Source: Marchantia polymorpha subsp. ruderalis (Eukaryota > Streptophyta > Marchantiopsida > Marchantiales > Marchantiaceae). Taken from it: a stretch of 64,000 nucleotides of DNA. The DNA lies in contig AP031358.1 of the NCBI GenBank assembly GCA_037833965.1, positions 10,114,001 through 10,178,000 on the forward strand. Direction: 5' to 3'. The translations under genes and the position numbers were made by a program. This document shows, piece after piece, positions 12,950-25,560 of this stretch (its first letter is position 1; each line of letters opens with the position of its first letter). The notes below the pieces were generated by a model. It ran no database searches, was not told the origin of the DNA, and saw only the letters and a program-made list of their open reading frames with translations.

Positions 12950-15900
12950 AGAAAGATTCATAAGCACTTTTAATGCAAGACTTGAACTAAGTCATGTTAG
13001 ATTTAAATCAAGTCTTCTTTTAACTAAAGTTAGTTAGATTTAGCTTTAAGGTTTAGTATTGGAAAAACCCTAAACGTCTAAATACTATAATATTACCACT
13101 ATACTAAAGAGTTCACAAAAGCTTTGAGTAACACAATTTAGTATTTCTGAGTAAAACCTTGTATATCATAGCATGTAGTGGTGATAAACATATCTAATCT
13201 TTGTATGTGCATGACTATAACACTGTATTTATGAATTTGATGTTCAGAGTTCATTGATTGCTACCAACAATCAATGAATACTAAACAAAGGTATACCCTC
13301 TTCTTTTCAAATCTTTGGAATGCCAATTATCAATTTACATTTATTGTCAAAAAGAATTCCAATTTTGATCAATGATTAGATATAGATTGTGAATAAAAGT
13401 TTAAGTGGAGGATTTTTTTTGAAAGAGTAAATGCTTTAGACGTAGACATGGCTATCGTATTCAATTTGTACAAATCTTTTATGAATGCAACTAATTTGTT
13501 TGTTTTTCTTGAAGAAAGTTTTGGATCTCATGATTTGTCCATGAAATTCTTTTAGCTGAAATGTTATTATTCTGCAGTAGTATTCTAATCAAATATGGTT
13601 TAGATGAACATGAATTATTTATGGTGCTGCACAAACCTAAGAGATAATTCTGAATAGCAGAGTTTTTTCAAGGAAAAGTTAATTTGGATGGCAACTGTTC
13701 AAATGACTATAAATGATTGTGTTGTTTGCATAACTTAAAGAGTAGAGGCTACGCTAGAAACAGAAGGAAAAAACAAGTTGTAGGGTTGAAAAGTTGATCG
13801 TGTTACATGCAAAAGATGTTTTGAAAACTAAAGAGCAGGTTGCAAATAGCTAGGTAACTATCGATGATTTCTACAATTATAAAACAATTGTATTTTGATT
13901 GTTTATCTTGGTTTTGAATGTTTGCACAAATTTCAATAAATTAAATTAATATTTTAATATTGTTAAACCTATCAAAATTTCAATTAATCATCCCAAATTG
14001 AGACAACAAGTGTCAAGCGCAAGACGTTGGATCCAACTCAAATCAAAAGAGCGATGTGATTGCGATTGTGATAAAAAAATAAAAAATGCAAATGGCTGTA
14101 CAAATCACATCAATCTAAATAGCGTAATATTTGCATAGTTAAATGAATGGATTGAGAGTAGTACATAATTTATTACAAAATACATTGTGTTTGGATGAAA
14201 ATATCAATCATAAAACAAGCTATTCTAGTAAGCAATGTTGATTTGTTGTTTACATTTTCATATATATTTGATATACAATGTTTTTTTAAAATTTATTTCT
14301 TATCTTTGACATTTTCTTGCTCATCAAAAAATGCCTGTTTAAAATACTTGATTTTTGCATTGTAATCATCTTGCACAATTTATATTTCAGTTTTAACTTA
14401 TTATAATATTGCATTTTTATATTTTATAATTTAATTTATAATTTATGAATTAGTGTATATATTATATAAGATAAAAATAGAATTTTCTTATCACGAACAA
14501 ATTATATCTATTACGTGAGGTATATCCACATATAATAAATTTGTTATGAATGAAATGTATGACGAAGCTTTTTCTCTGCACATGTTGAAATAGTCTACAT
14601 AAATAAGAAAATAATTATTTAAGATATCTTTCATAATCAAAGTTTGTTTATCTTTCATAATCAAAGTTTTATATTTGAATGAACTTTTATTATTATCATT
14701 GATGTTACAATGATATTAAAACTATTTTGTTCTTTTACATTCTTTTACAAACTCTCATGAAAATTTTAGGTTCTTGAAAAGTTTAGAGTTCATCAAATTG
14801 TAATATTTCAAACATGGAGATCTTTGATACATTCTAATACAACAATGAATTATCTCCAAGCTTTTTGACATTAACTTTTGTTCAAGGAAATTAACCATTT
14901 TAAATGTATAATATAGCATATTGGAGTATGAATAAGATTATCGATACTTCCAATAATTAGTTTACAAAAATCTTGAATTGTATCAATTACATATACTACT
15001 GAATGCTTGATAGATTTAAATGGTTTTTTTTTCAAAAATGAAAAAAAATTTAGAAATTAGTTTTGTAACTAAAAATTTAATTTATATTCATATATACACA
15101 AATAATATGATCTTGATTAATCCATCACGTCGGTTATTAATGTGTCAGGTACAACAAAGAATTGCACCTGAAAATGAGATAACATATGACATCCAATTGT
15201 TTTTTTTTTGGTTAAAAAATGATGGCAATTAAAAATTATCATATTATGGTTTAAAAAAATTTGATCATTATGTTTGAAACAAAGTATTGTAAGCATTAGT
15301 TTGAACTTATGGTGGAAATTGATCATAAATCATAAATAAAAAGAGACTTAGAAAAATCTGTGTAATAAACAATTTAATAAGCATAATGAGTTAAAGCTAC
15401 AATATGAAGATTGTGTAATGTAACGTTGAAAACAAATTGTGATTACTATCACAAAAATGTCATGTTTTAATCATATTATGGTGATGAAACATAAAACCGA
15501 TTGATGAAGTCACAAAAAAGTATTAAATCAATTCAAGCTATAAAGACATAGAAGTATTGAGATATGATATTATCATCAACATACATGAACTCCGCAAGAT
15601 CAAGAATTATGCATAATATTCATGTCAAAATATCATGATATAATCATATTAGAGTGAAAATGATCTTGAAAAGCATATAGTAAATGTACTATTGATTTAA
15701 AATACAAAGCATGTGGAGGTTTATATGAAAAAATGTGTATTTTGTCAATAAAATACAACATATAATCAAAATCAAACATCATAATCAAATAAGACCAAAT
15801 CAAAGAATATGTTGTAATCATTTAAATTTTAGTAATATTTAAGGATTGTAGGTTATAGATTTCAATAAATTTGTAAATTTATTGTCAATAGAATTGCTTT

Positions 15901-18200
15901 TTGGGATCAAAGAAGAAATTTTTTCTTCAGCTTCTCACATCAATAAGTACAAATTTTTACACACGGATGTTGTTGAGAAGTATATTGATCATTGTAAATT
16001 TATGATGTGATATGAGAATGAGCTTTGGTACACATGAAGCACAATTTTGAAGAATAAAACTCAAAATAGCAATCATCATTGTTGAAACTCAAAAAATTGC
16101 ATCACATGATAAATATCAAATTCAATTGTATATTAGAAGATCATAAATTTGAATTGATAAAACTACTCTAAGGTATACATATATGAGATTTTTTTTGAAA
16201 ATCATGATATTGAGGTTGAGTGTGATTATAATATTCTAATTATCCTGAAATAAAAACCCTTGTTTTTTTAGAAAAAATTAAACTTATTTCAATAAACTTA
16301 AATGGATATAAATTTGCAACGTGAAATGAAATTATTAATAAATAACAAGAGGTGGAAGCTAAAGAAGCTTCAAAGAAATAAAACTTTGATTGGTAGCAAC
16401 TAAATGTACAAGCTAGATGACAATCTAATCATCAACAACAAGAAAATTTTTCAAAATAAATTTGATGATTAGAAATTTCACACATATGAATAAAGTGTAC
16501 TACAACAATGATTTTTCATACATAGCAAAATAGTTTAAAATTTTGACTCATTATTGAAATTTAAGTATATAAATATTGACATATTTTAACAATATTTAGA
16601 CTCATTTTGAATCATGTGGATGTAGTTTCAACATTTTTTCTTTTGATTTTTGAATAAAAATTTATACATAAAACAACCTGTTACTTTTGAAACAAAAAGT
16701 TGAATAGAAGTTGTTTTGTATGTTGCTAAAATTATTATATGGAGTAAAACAATCTCTTATGCAATGAAATGGAAAATTTGATGAGTTTATGAAAACACAA
16801 AGAGTCCATAGAGTATGAACAATCCATATGTATAAATAAAAAATAAAAAATAATTATATCTTTAATCTATTAATCTAATATTCTAAGTGAATGACATACT
16901 CATTTTGATCAAAAAATCTAACTATGATACATTAAATATCAATTAAAATCTACATTTAAGGATGAAATATTTAGATAAGTTCAAGACTATACTAAGAAAT
17001 CAAGTTTATAAAAATTTGGAAAATAAAATTTTATGATTAAGTCAATTAAGTAAATCTAACGTGTGTTTGAAAGGTTTAACATGGTATATAAAATATTAAA
17101 AAAAATTGAATGGATATTTTGATAGCATAATATTCAATTGTTGTACTTGTGAAAAAAAACTTCATCCATTTTCTATGATAAAGTCAAATTTCACATTTTT
17201 GATGATATGCATAAGATTAGATATTGCTTTGGTATAAACAAGATGAATATACTGTACTTGTGAAATCCAAGAAATTAATTATAAATGATAGATGAACAAA
17301 AGTAGTATATAAAATTATGTATTACTCTTGATAATGTATGCATTATTTGAAATTTTATTTTGTAAACTTGCATAGTTTAATATACGATGCAAGCTGAATA
17401 CACAACACCAGAAGCAACAAAAGAAGCTATTTGGAATCAACTTTTCTTTGAGATGTTATTAAAACATGAGATTGTCAATTTTTATTTTAAAAGTTAGAAT
17501 GATTACATCTTGTTGTAAATCAAGTAATTTTTAGCAAAGTGAATTACATCAACATTAAATATCATATGATGAGAAAGGTAGTTTCTAATAAGAAAGTTGA
17601 ATTTGTCAATATTAATTGTAAAATAATCTTGATAAGTTCAACAAGCTCAATGCATAAGCCCAAATGAAGAAATTGTAAATTCATTTGGGCTTATGCATTG
17701 ATCAAAATTAATACTTTGAAAAGTTTTGTAATACAATTTGTTGCTTTAGAGTTTTTGCATGAGATGCATAAAAAAAAATATTAGCTATTTTTTTATCTCT
17801 ATATATATGTTTTTACTTTATTATATTTGGGTTGGAGCTATTTTTAGTTAGTTCTAATTTAAAGAGAATTCTATGTCTAAATTCTTTTTAGATTTTATCA
17901 TACTCTCTACAAGAAATTTAGAATTAAGATTGTCATGAATGAATTTAGATGTTCTTGTAATTCTAGCTAGAATTAAAGCTAGGTAATTTCTATAACCTTG
18001 ACATTACATGATAAAATTTATGTAAGCTTTCAATGACACAATTTTGAAAGTTTTCAATAAAAATTTTGTGATCTTGTGAAAAAAGTACATAATAATGAAC
18101 CACATATGTATTTTTGTGATTTGCATGCATGTGACTATGTGTCCATGAGTTCATTGTTTTGGATTCATCAATTCATTCAAATGTGACATGATATTTTACA
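12950..18200 (+). mobile_element. Old Ty1/copia LTR retrotransposon remnant 2
   Basis: Plus-strand traces echo remnant 1. The segment near 16370-16420 (ACTTTGATTGGTAGCAACTA and onward) matches the reverse transcriptase region of remnant 1 near 6660-6710. The segment near 17050-17090 matches 6880-6915. RNase H-like traces follow near 17390-17520. Stretches near 12960-13260 and 17940-18160 share blocks such as ACACAATTT and GCATG(T)GACTAT and may be diverged LTRs. The whole is very AT-rich with many breaks, so it is old. Limits are approximate and the LTR pairing is tentative. Confidence 0.5.
17647..17701. repeat. Perfect inverted repeat, 22-bp arms, 11-bp loop
   Basis: The arm at 17647-17668 (TCAATGCATAAGCCCAAATG plus AA) is exactly reverse-complemented at 17680-17701. 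It is the longest perfect arm pair seen in the window. It lies in the AT-rich tail of copia remnant 2 and has no counterpart in remnant 1. Confidence 0.92.
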
Positions 18201-20100
18201 TTGACAGATACATTTTTATGCTTTCTAATGGTTAATGATTCAAGAAGTGTTTTATTTACTATTAAAAAATTCACGTCTTAATATATCATATAAATTCTTT
18301 TATCCAATATGTATTAATTGCTCTAAATATAGCACAATGTTGTACAATCCATAAAATAAAAAACACCATAGTAAAGATTTTTTTTATAATTTTGTAATTT
18401 GTACACATTTTGATCATCTAAGTCAAGATCTTTGAAACAATATGACAAAATTTAATTTTGATGCTAGTGGATTCTTATTGCCATTACATTTCATTCCCCT
18501 GCCTAGATGTCTTTTCATCTTTATTTATATTTTTTCTTTGTGTTTATTAGAGCTCATCCACAATATCTGAACATTTTTGTAATACAATCTGATTCCAAGT
18601 TTCATCCAATTTTTTGTAAGATATTAATTTTTATGAAATGGCCGAAGCAGACTAATATAGATGTTTAAGTTTCAAACAGGAATTCTCTGCACAGATATTG
18701 TACTTTGAAAGTAGGCATGCGAAAGGATTTTGGAATGAAAAGGCAGATAGCGTTAGGTTGGAAATGACCCAAGAATGAATGGAAATGTATAGGATGTACG
18801 ATGGGTCTTCCGTACTTTTTCTATTTGACTTGGTCTGCCCGTCATGTGTATAGGATGCAGTACAAAATCTGTGATGTAATACATACCTTCACTGTTAACT
18901 CCAAAAAGATGGGAGAACAGACTTATAATAGAGTAAGTGGACCACGTTCCCACCATCACAACCCCATCAACTACGTGGAGACCATCACGAACTACGCTAG
19001 CTTTTATCGGCTTTCCAACAAACGAACTTTATTTGCGTATGTTCGTGGAGAGCCACATATTTCTAACTATGTCCGTAAGAGGGAATCTGACCTCGACTGT
19101 AGTTCTTCTAGTGCTCAGATTCATCATGTTGGAAACAGCTGTCATATGTACATCTTTTGAAAACATTTAAAATTGCTGAGACTCGTGTATTCTGTGATTT
19201 ATAACAAAAGCAGCCATTTTTTTCTAAACTCGTCTTACCGTCTTTTCCCTGAGAAAATTCAATAAAATGGAAATTCCAATCAAATGAAGAGCACTTACTG
19301 ACGATTGTTCCACATTTGCGCTGCACAGTAATTCTGGTTACATTTTTGTTCTAGAACATAAGGGTTAAAACTTGGAATGCAAGAATATGTACACGGATAA
19401 TTTCAATTCAGATAGTATGATATTTCAATCTCGTTAACGTGATGGCTGGGAGAGATTTAAGCAAATTGAATATACTCTAAAGCAATATTTTGAAAAAAAA
19501 ATAAAAATTTCACTGTACTTTTAACACTTTCATTCAAAATGGTTAACACCAAAATTTCTTTGATAAAATATTTTTTAATAATTTATTTAATAATCTTGAT
19601 AAAATATTCTTCCAAAATATAATCAAATTCTTGATATTATTTAATATTGAATCACAATGACTGATCATAAAAGTTTGAAAATATTTTATTTGTAATATCA
19701 ATATAAAGTAGTACCAAGTTGCATTTTACATTCAACACTTAGTACTTTTATGGATGTACAAATTATATGGAGAATTATAATTTGTAGATGCATCCACCCT
19801 ATGTGAACTTCAATGTCAAACTACCCATCAACTCATCCATCTGCCAATCTATATATTATATATCACGGTTTGTCGCGACCTGTTCCCAAACAAAGACACA
19901 AACTCCCACGCGTGAATGCACGAGCAACAAGCCATTTAGATAATAAATCTGTAAACCTGACAAAATTCTGTTTTTTTATTATTATTTTGTGAAAACAATT
20001 AAACGCCGCATATGGCTTAGTGTTGTTCTATGCAATAGAAAGTAGTCAGATTTAGGTCATTATAAAAAGAGACCTTCGGACAGTGACCATAAGAACGTGG
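18200..20100. other. Mixed stretch without a recognised gene
   Basis: The stretch is AT-rich to about 18650, more balanced at 18700-19350, then AT-rich again. A 119-codon ORF at 18801-19160 (plus) overlaps other open frames and has no recognisable motif, so it is not called as a gene. Confidence 0.45.
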
Positions 20101-20221
20101 GGTCCTTCTTATTGAAATGCACATGGAAATAAATGTTCGTGGACAGCGATAGTATCATCACCAACATATCCAATATCGATCCAGCTATTCTTGCCTCGAT
20201 TATCTTCACCCACGGTTGCTA

Positions 20222-20703
20222 CTTCTTGAATGCTTCCTGAACGCAATGTGGAGAACGAGGTCGTGAGTTGTCGATGTGAATTTTGGCGTCGGGTGCTGCT
20301 GAACCCATCTGAAAGGAAGATTTGAATCAGAGCCAAAACTATCAATCTACATGGATTTCACACTGCTGGATTCCCGGAGTATCTAGCTTACTACATACCA
20401 GGATGCGAGTCTTTTCTAATAATTTTCCAATCAACTGTACCAGATCTTTGTGAAGATGACCAACTTCGCAAACCAAAAGCTGAACACGAGTAACGGGATC
20501 ATAACCCCCTCGTTCGCGGAAAAGATTCTTCTCAAAATACCATTCTTCCCGGGTGAAGCGATTTCGCTTTTAGACCATCTTTTTATCGCAAAATTCGACC
20601 GGTAGCCCAACGTCTTGCATGCGGAGTGTCTTCGGATTCTGAGTCCGATGTGTAACTCGGTGGAGCTCTGATCGGATTAGCATAGAAAGAGCCGAAATCT
20701 TAT
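20222..20703 (-). pseudogene. Unknown protein-coding fragment with one apparent intron
   Basis: On the minus strand a coding-like segment at about 20572-20399 reads through FTREEWYFEKNLF, then GGYDPVTRVQLLVCEVGHLH and DLVQLIGKLLEKTRIL. It reaches a GT donor at 20398. After a 90-base intron with a TTTCAG acceptor, an exon begins at 20308 (MGSAAPDAKIHID) and ends in TAG near 20222, in phase. Upstream, 20593-20703 in another frame reads FGSFYANPIRAPPSYTSDSE, also protein-like; a stop and a frame change separate it. The composition is non-repetitive and charged, as in real genes. I do not recognise the family. It could be a decayed host gene or the C-terminal exons of a gene with further introns to the right. 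Confidence 0.35.
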
Positions 20704-20749
20704 TCATCGGAGACACTGGTGAAAATACTGTATAGAATAGCGGGTGGTT

Positions 20750-23330
20750 AGAATTGGCTGTACGGTACGCACTATGGGTGGCGTGTCTAAGATTACCGAC
20801 AACTTCTGCCTTGTCCTACTTAATAATTGAATAGCATTCCCATAGGTAAACTTTTTCCGTCCAGGGAATGTCTAAGGATTCACATGATTCGTACTGCTGT
20901 GCAGGTAATGGTGAAGTCCTGGTGACGTACTTTCCACGCAAGTAAGTAAGCTTTGCTTTGACCTTGAACCTTTGAATATTTTAAGAACGGTACTCTAACT
21001 GCCACAAAACGGTAATCCTACCGGTAAGACCTACCATGCAGATTCCGAAGAGAAAGGACTAACTAGGTAATGCAGTGTTGGGGGATTAAATGGCATATTG
21101 TCCTTCTAATTCCCATTTGTAGGGAACACGAAAGTAGCAGAGATAAAAGTCGTCGTCTTCTCGCTCACATTTCCTGAAACAACGTGCATGGATTCTAAAC
21201 TTATGATTGCCAATACGATGAGCATGGGTTGTGAATTCAGCAACTTGTGTCAATCCTATGTTCAAGGAAGAGAAACAAGCTTCAGGTCAATCAAGAAAAT
21301 TCTTCTCAAAACGGCTTTCTGCGATGACATATTTTGATTTGGTCCAGTTTTCGATGTTAGGACACTGTGTGCTTCAAGGTTGTAGTAGGCTCCACTTTTC
21401 CATCATCCAGGGTGATAATCGAAAGACCGTGCTCATGCTTATGAGTCCCAATGCATGTGTTGCATAACACACGATATAATATTAGCTTTCAAAACTTGAC
21501 ATACTTTTCTTGATTTGTATCTAACAATGAAATGTTTTCTTCCGTTACGAAATAAAATAAAATTTACGATTTATTTATCTTTGTTTCAAATCAAATATCA
21601 TGCAAAGATATAGAGATGAGTTGACCACAATCAAATGCATATTTTCACCATCATTAACTATAAAGTACACGGATGGGAATCATATCATACGTTAGAACAA
21701 GGATTGTATGGCTTGTGATGTTATTAATATATTGCACATTACTAAAAGTGTTGTATGTTTTTGCAAGGTGTGCAGATTTTTCTCTTTCTCACAAAAACTG
21801 CGGCGACTACGTCCAATTTTGAGATCATAACCGTTTTGTATCTTCAAAACATTCTGAGTAAGATGTAATGGAAAAAATTCAGGTAGATTTTTGACACACA
21901 TTTTGAATGCAAAAGTTAAAAATATTTGTAGAAAGTCTTACTAATAATTAGTTATGACTTCTTGGACCAAAATCTAACTTGTTTTAATTTAGAAAACCAC
22001 CTTAGCATATCTCCTCAGTCGAATTTTTCAATTCTATTCACATGATTTTATATCATATAATATGTATTTGGGTGAGTCAAACAAGATATTTAAATTTAAT
22101 ATTATTAACATGCTGTCGACAGAATTATGCTTGAATTTTTCATGGAGCATAGTTTGAATCGTAAATGTTTTTTGTGGTGCTCAGTATCTCCTGTTTATGT
22201 TCTATAATTTGAGGTGAAGAATACATTCCCATAAGGTGGTATCACAGGCCCAAGACCCGTGAAGAGACATGTAAAGCAAATGAAAATATTAGGCGGATAA
22301 CCCTCGCAGAAAGGGGTCTGGACACGTATTTCCATCTTGGCAAGAACTAACTTGTCTAAAAGACTGAACTACCTATGATTGCATTTATGTTGGACATTCG
22401 CATTAGCTATTATCAAGTTGATAGGCAAAATACATGTACACTGTCTCAAAACTGTTGTTGTCTATACACCACAACAAATTGTGTTGATATAGACCATAGC
22501 AGAAAAACCACTTTTCTTAACTGATTATGTCCACTTTTCAACTTGAAGTAGTTCATGGGAGAATTTGAATCTGAGGCTGGGCGGATCTCATCCTCAGACG
22601 AAACATGACGAAGTGCACAGCTACTGTTAGTTCTTATTATGATATTCACAGTCTTCCAATCTAAACTGCAAGTTAGAAACACATAACTAAAATTGCAAAA
22701 TAATGCTTATGAGCCTCAGTGCCCTGTAGCAGACACCACCGCCAAAGACACTAGTCTAGATAGAGAATAAAATCAAGAAAGTTATCCGAACAATCAGAAC
22801 TTGAAGGACTTCGTGCCCTTTATTCTCTGAAGTTCATTCTTGAATCATCTTTGAGCTTGCAAGTGACATCTCAAATGTATAAATCTAACACTAATTTTAT
22901 TCCAGAACTGAGCATTCAAAGCCGTCATCCCTCGCACTATCCCTTTTCACAATCCAAACGACACCTCTCTTCTCCCTTGGATCAGGAGGCATCTTCTCTT
23001 TGCTTCATGGAAAGTATGGTGGGCTATCTATCACGTGAAAAGAGCACAAGAATTGCGGGGTAAGCCATATCAAACGGAGGCAACAACCCCCTCCCTTTTG
23101 AAGTCAATTAGACTTTAATAATGGCTTTGCATTGACTGTGTTCCCTTTACCACTTGCTCCACAGTAGAATCAGGAGCACACCGTCCACGGAGAGCTTTTT
23201 TGTTATGTGGTGTGCTTCGAAAAGTTTGTTTTGGAACCATTTCATACTAAGTCGAAGATGCTTATGATCGACTTCTGAACAACCAATCACCTTGAACGTC
23301 AAGATGGATAAGATACGAGCTAACAACAAG
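20750..23330. other. Mixed-composition stretch, no recognised gene
   Basis: Open frames here (for example 21231-21467 plus, 22446-22682 minus, 23147-23458 minus) are short and have no familiar motif. 21480-22200 is AT-rich. No repeat family is recognised. Confidence 0.4.
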
Positions 23331-23340
23331 ACCATACAGA

Positions 23341-23372
23341 CGGGGATCCAAGCCATCTTGCTTGGATCCCCG
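23341..23372. repeat. Perfect inverted repeat, 13-bp arms, 6-bp loop
   Basis: CGGGGATCCAAGC at 23341-23353 is exactly reverse-complemented at 23360-23372. The arms are GC-rich, so a chance AT-rich match is unlikely. Confidence 0.9.
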
Positions 23373-23824
23373 CTGGACAACAAGTTACAGCTTGTTGAAT
23401 ACTGTACTTGAGACCAAATGGAAATGGAACACTTGACCCTAGACACATGGAAGTTCAAGTCACTTCCTTTTCTCTTTGGTGACTGGGGCCTAACACCTCT
23501 TCACAGACCACGATACATAATTAAAGAAATAATTGTTTCGATGCCAAGGTCAGATGTAGGTCCGGAAGTTTGCGCAGATATTATAATAAGTGGTTCATGA
23601 TGGCTCAAATGAAGGATATCAATGAGAAATATGGGTGTAAAATGATAATATTGTCTGACAGTTGAATCTTAAAAATCTTAAATTATGAATCTTTCTGAAT
23701 GTACAAAGGAACAGTAAGGACGGTATATCGGATTGAAGCACTCTAAACCTACGTAGTACCGTCGAACGACTGAATCCACTATTACAGTAGAAGTTGGATC
23801 CATCATACCGATCACACGAACCAT

Positions 23825-23869
23825 ATCCAAAAGAATCCGCAGTCGGCCTGACTGCGGATTCTTTTGGAT
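23825..23869. repeat. Perfect inverted repeat, 20-bp arms, 5-bp loop
   Basis: ATCCAAAAGAATCCGCAGTC at 23825-23844 is exactly reverse-complemented at 23850-23869. Another hairpin starts 12 bases further on. Confidence 0.93.
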
Positions 23870-23880
23870 CCTTCAGCAAC

Positions 23881-23930
23881 GGTACGGGCCAGAAACATGT
23901 TGCGTTGGCAACATGCTTCTGGCGCGTACC
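23881..23930. repeat. Near-perfect inverted repeat, 23-bp arms, 4-bp loop
   Basis: The arm at 23881-23903 pairs with 23908-23930 at 21 of 23 positions (outer block GGTACG/CGTACC, inner block CATGTTGC/GCAACATG). With the preceding hairpin it forms a two-stem cluster of about 105 bases. Confidence 0.88.
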
Positions 23931-23939
23931 GTGGCTGCC

Positions 23940-25560
23940 GACCTCTATTGTAAGTAACGACTTAGCGCAAATTGTGGTTTCCACCAGATACGCGGGAAAA
24001 TCTCGTAGAGTATATCGAGTGGACTACTACGTTCACACGCCGAAGTCTACATGGTAGATTCATGGGCTAGGCTACACGTAGTCGATCCTAGCAGAGGCTC
24101 ATGTCACCCACCTTTCCATCTCGTTTCGTACGGAGCGACACTTGTGGGAACGGGCTACGTGACTTGTTGCTTCTTTTAAAATTTGCGAAATATAGTACGT
24201 ACCCGAGAATATCTTTACTAGATGTCGGCCTGTCAGGGTTCTTATACGACGTAGACGCGTGAACTTCATCTTCGAGAGATGACAAAGAAATTCTGTCTTA
24301 AACCCGGGCCCAAGGCGATGTCATTATGATATGAGTATCAGGTACCTTTGGCCTGCTTCCTTTCTGACTCCGACTGCCTTTTGCGGGTGGATAGGAAGTA
24401 ACCGCGGTCAGAGTCTCTCAACTCCGGTTACAGAACTGCTGGAGTTGTGCTGACTGGAGGCTCGACCCGATCGTGAATTCAGGAGATCAGCGAAGAACAG
24501 CCGGGACAAGGTGGCAGTACCCTCCCCGGGAAACTTGAGAGTTATGGCAATCTCTGCCCTGTTTCTCTGGACTAACATCGTCTCAGGAAGAGAAATTGTC
24601 GTGGGGCCGCTGCACATCGAGTTCAGTTCCGAGGACGCCCGCTGTTCCGACCGTCGACGGCGACAAACTGCTGTCTAATCTCACCTGTGGGCCGTCAACG
24701 GTTGCAGAGAGGTGTTCCACCACCTGGGGTTATCGATCGTTCGCCGATCTGCTCCCACGGCCTCACCCTCGCAGAGGGCGACTTGTTTTCATTCGACAAC
24801 GCGTAGGTCACAATTTCGTTACACATGGCATTCCCATTATGTCCCACGTGACCGTGTCGCCATTAGCCACGATAATGTCGCCTGTCGGCACTCTACAAAG
24901 TACACTGGACGGGTAACTTTAAATTTCTTACAGAACACAACCCATGAATATCGTGGGAGCAGTGCAAGAGTTTTATCCACGTATAGCTTGATAAATATTT
25001 CGTCCGGATTTATGCTTCCAGCCTAGCTAACTCACTGACGTAGGGACGGGTAATTTGAATAAATAATCTTTGCAAATCGAGTCATCTTGCATTGAGTGAC
25101 TCAGCTTTGGAGCACAAGGACGTCGTCTTGTTTGGTGAGAGTCACGATCTTTGATGAGGTTAATAAAATCATGCAAGGCTCTTACGTTACCCCTATACTG
25201 CTTGTGCGGGCGAGGGACGGAGACGGTCTAGTTTGGAAAGCGTAGAAGGATTTATTTGTGATACGATTGGGGACTAGACCCAGGTTACCCTTTGGATCCA
25301 TCCAGGTACGGCTCGATGGGTTCTTCCATCCTATTGGCTATTTACTTGGCCCCTCCTTTCTCTTTTCGAGCGACGGAGACAAGGAAGACATGCGAAAAGG
25401 TGGAGATAGCTGCTGCAATAACAAACTGTAGCGATCGCAAGAGAGAAAGCGAGAGAAAACGCGGGGGGATCGCGATCGCAATAGGATAATGGGCAGTGAA
25501 CGCTGAGAATCGCGATGGCGATCGCATCGCACCCACGCTGGTCACCGGTCGTCGTGATTA
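23940..25560. other. Balanced-composition stretch, no recognised gene
   Basis: Overlapping ORFs of 60-106 codons occur in several frames without recognisable domains. At its right end (25428-25535) the octamer GCGATCGC or close variants recur four times. Confidence 0.4.

Noticed and set aside
25428-25535. GCGATCGC octamers as evidence of cyanobacterial or plastid DNA (HIP1-like)
   Set aside because: Only a local cluster; the surrounding sequence has no bacterial or plastid gene and lies next to an intron-bearing plant gene.
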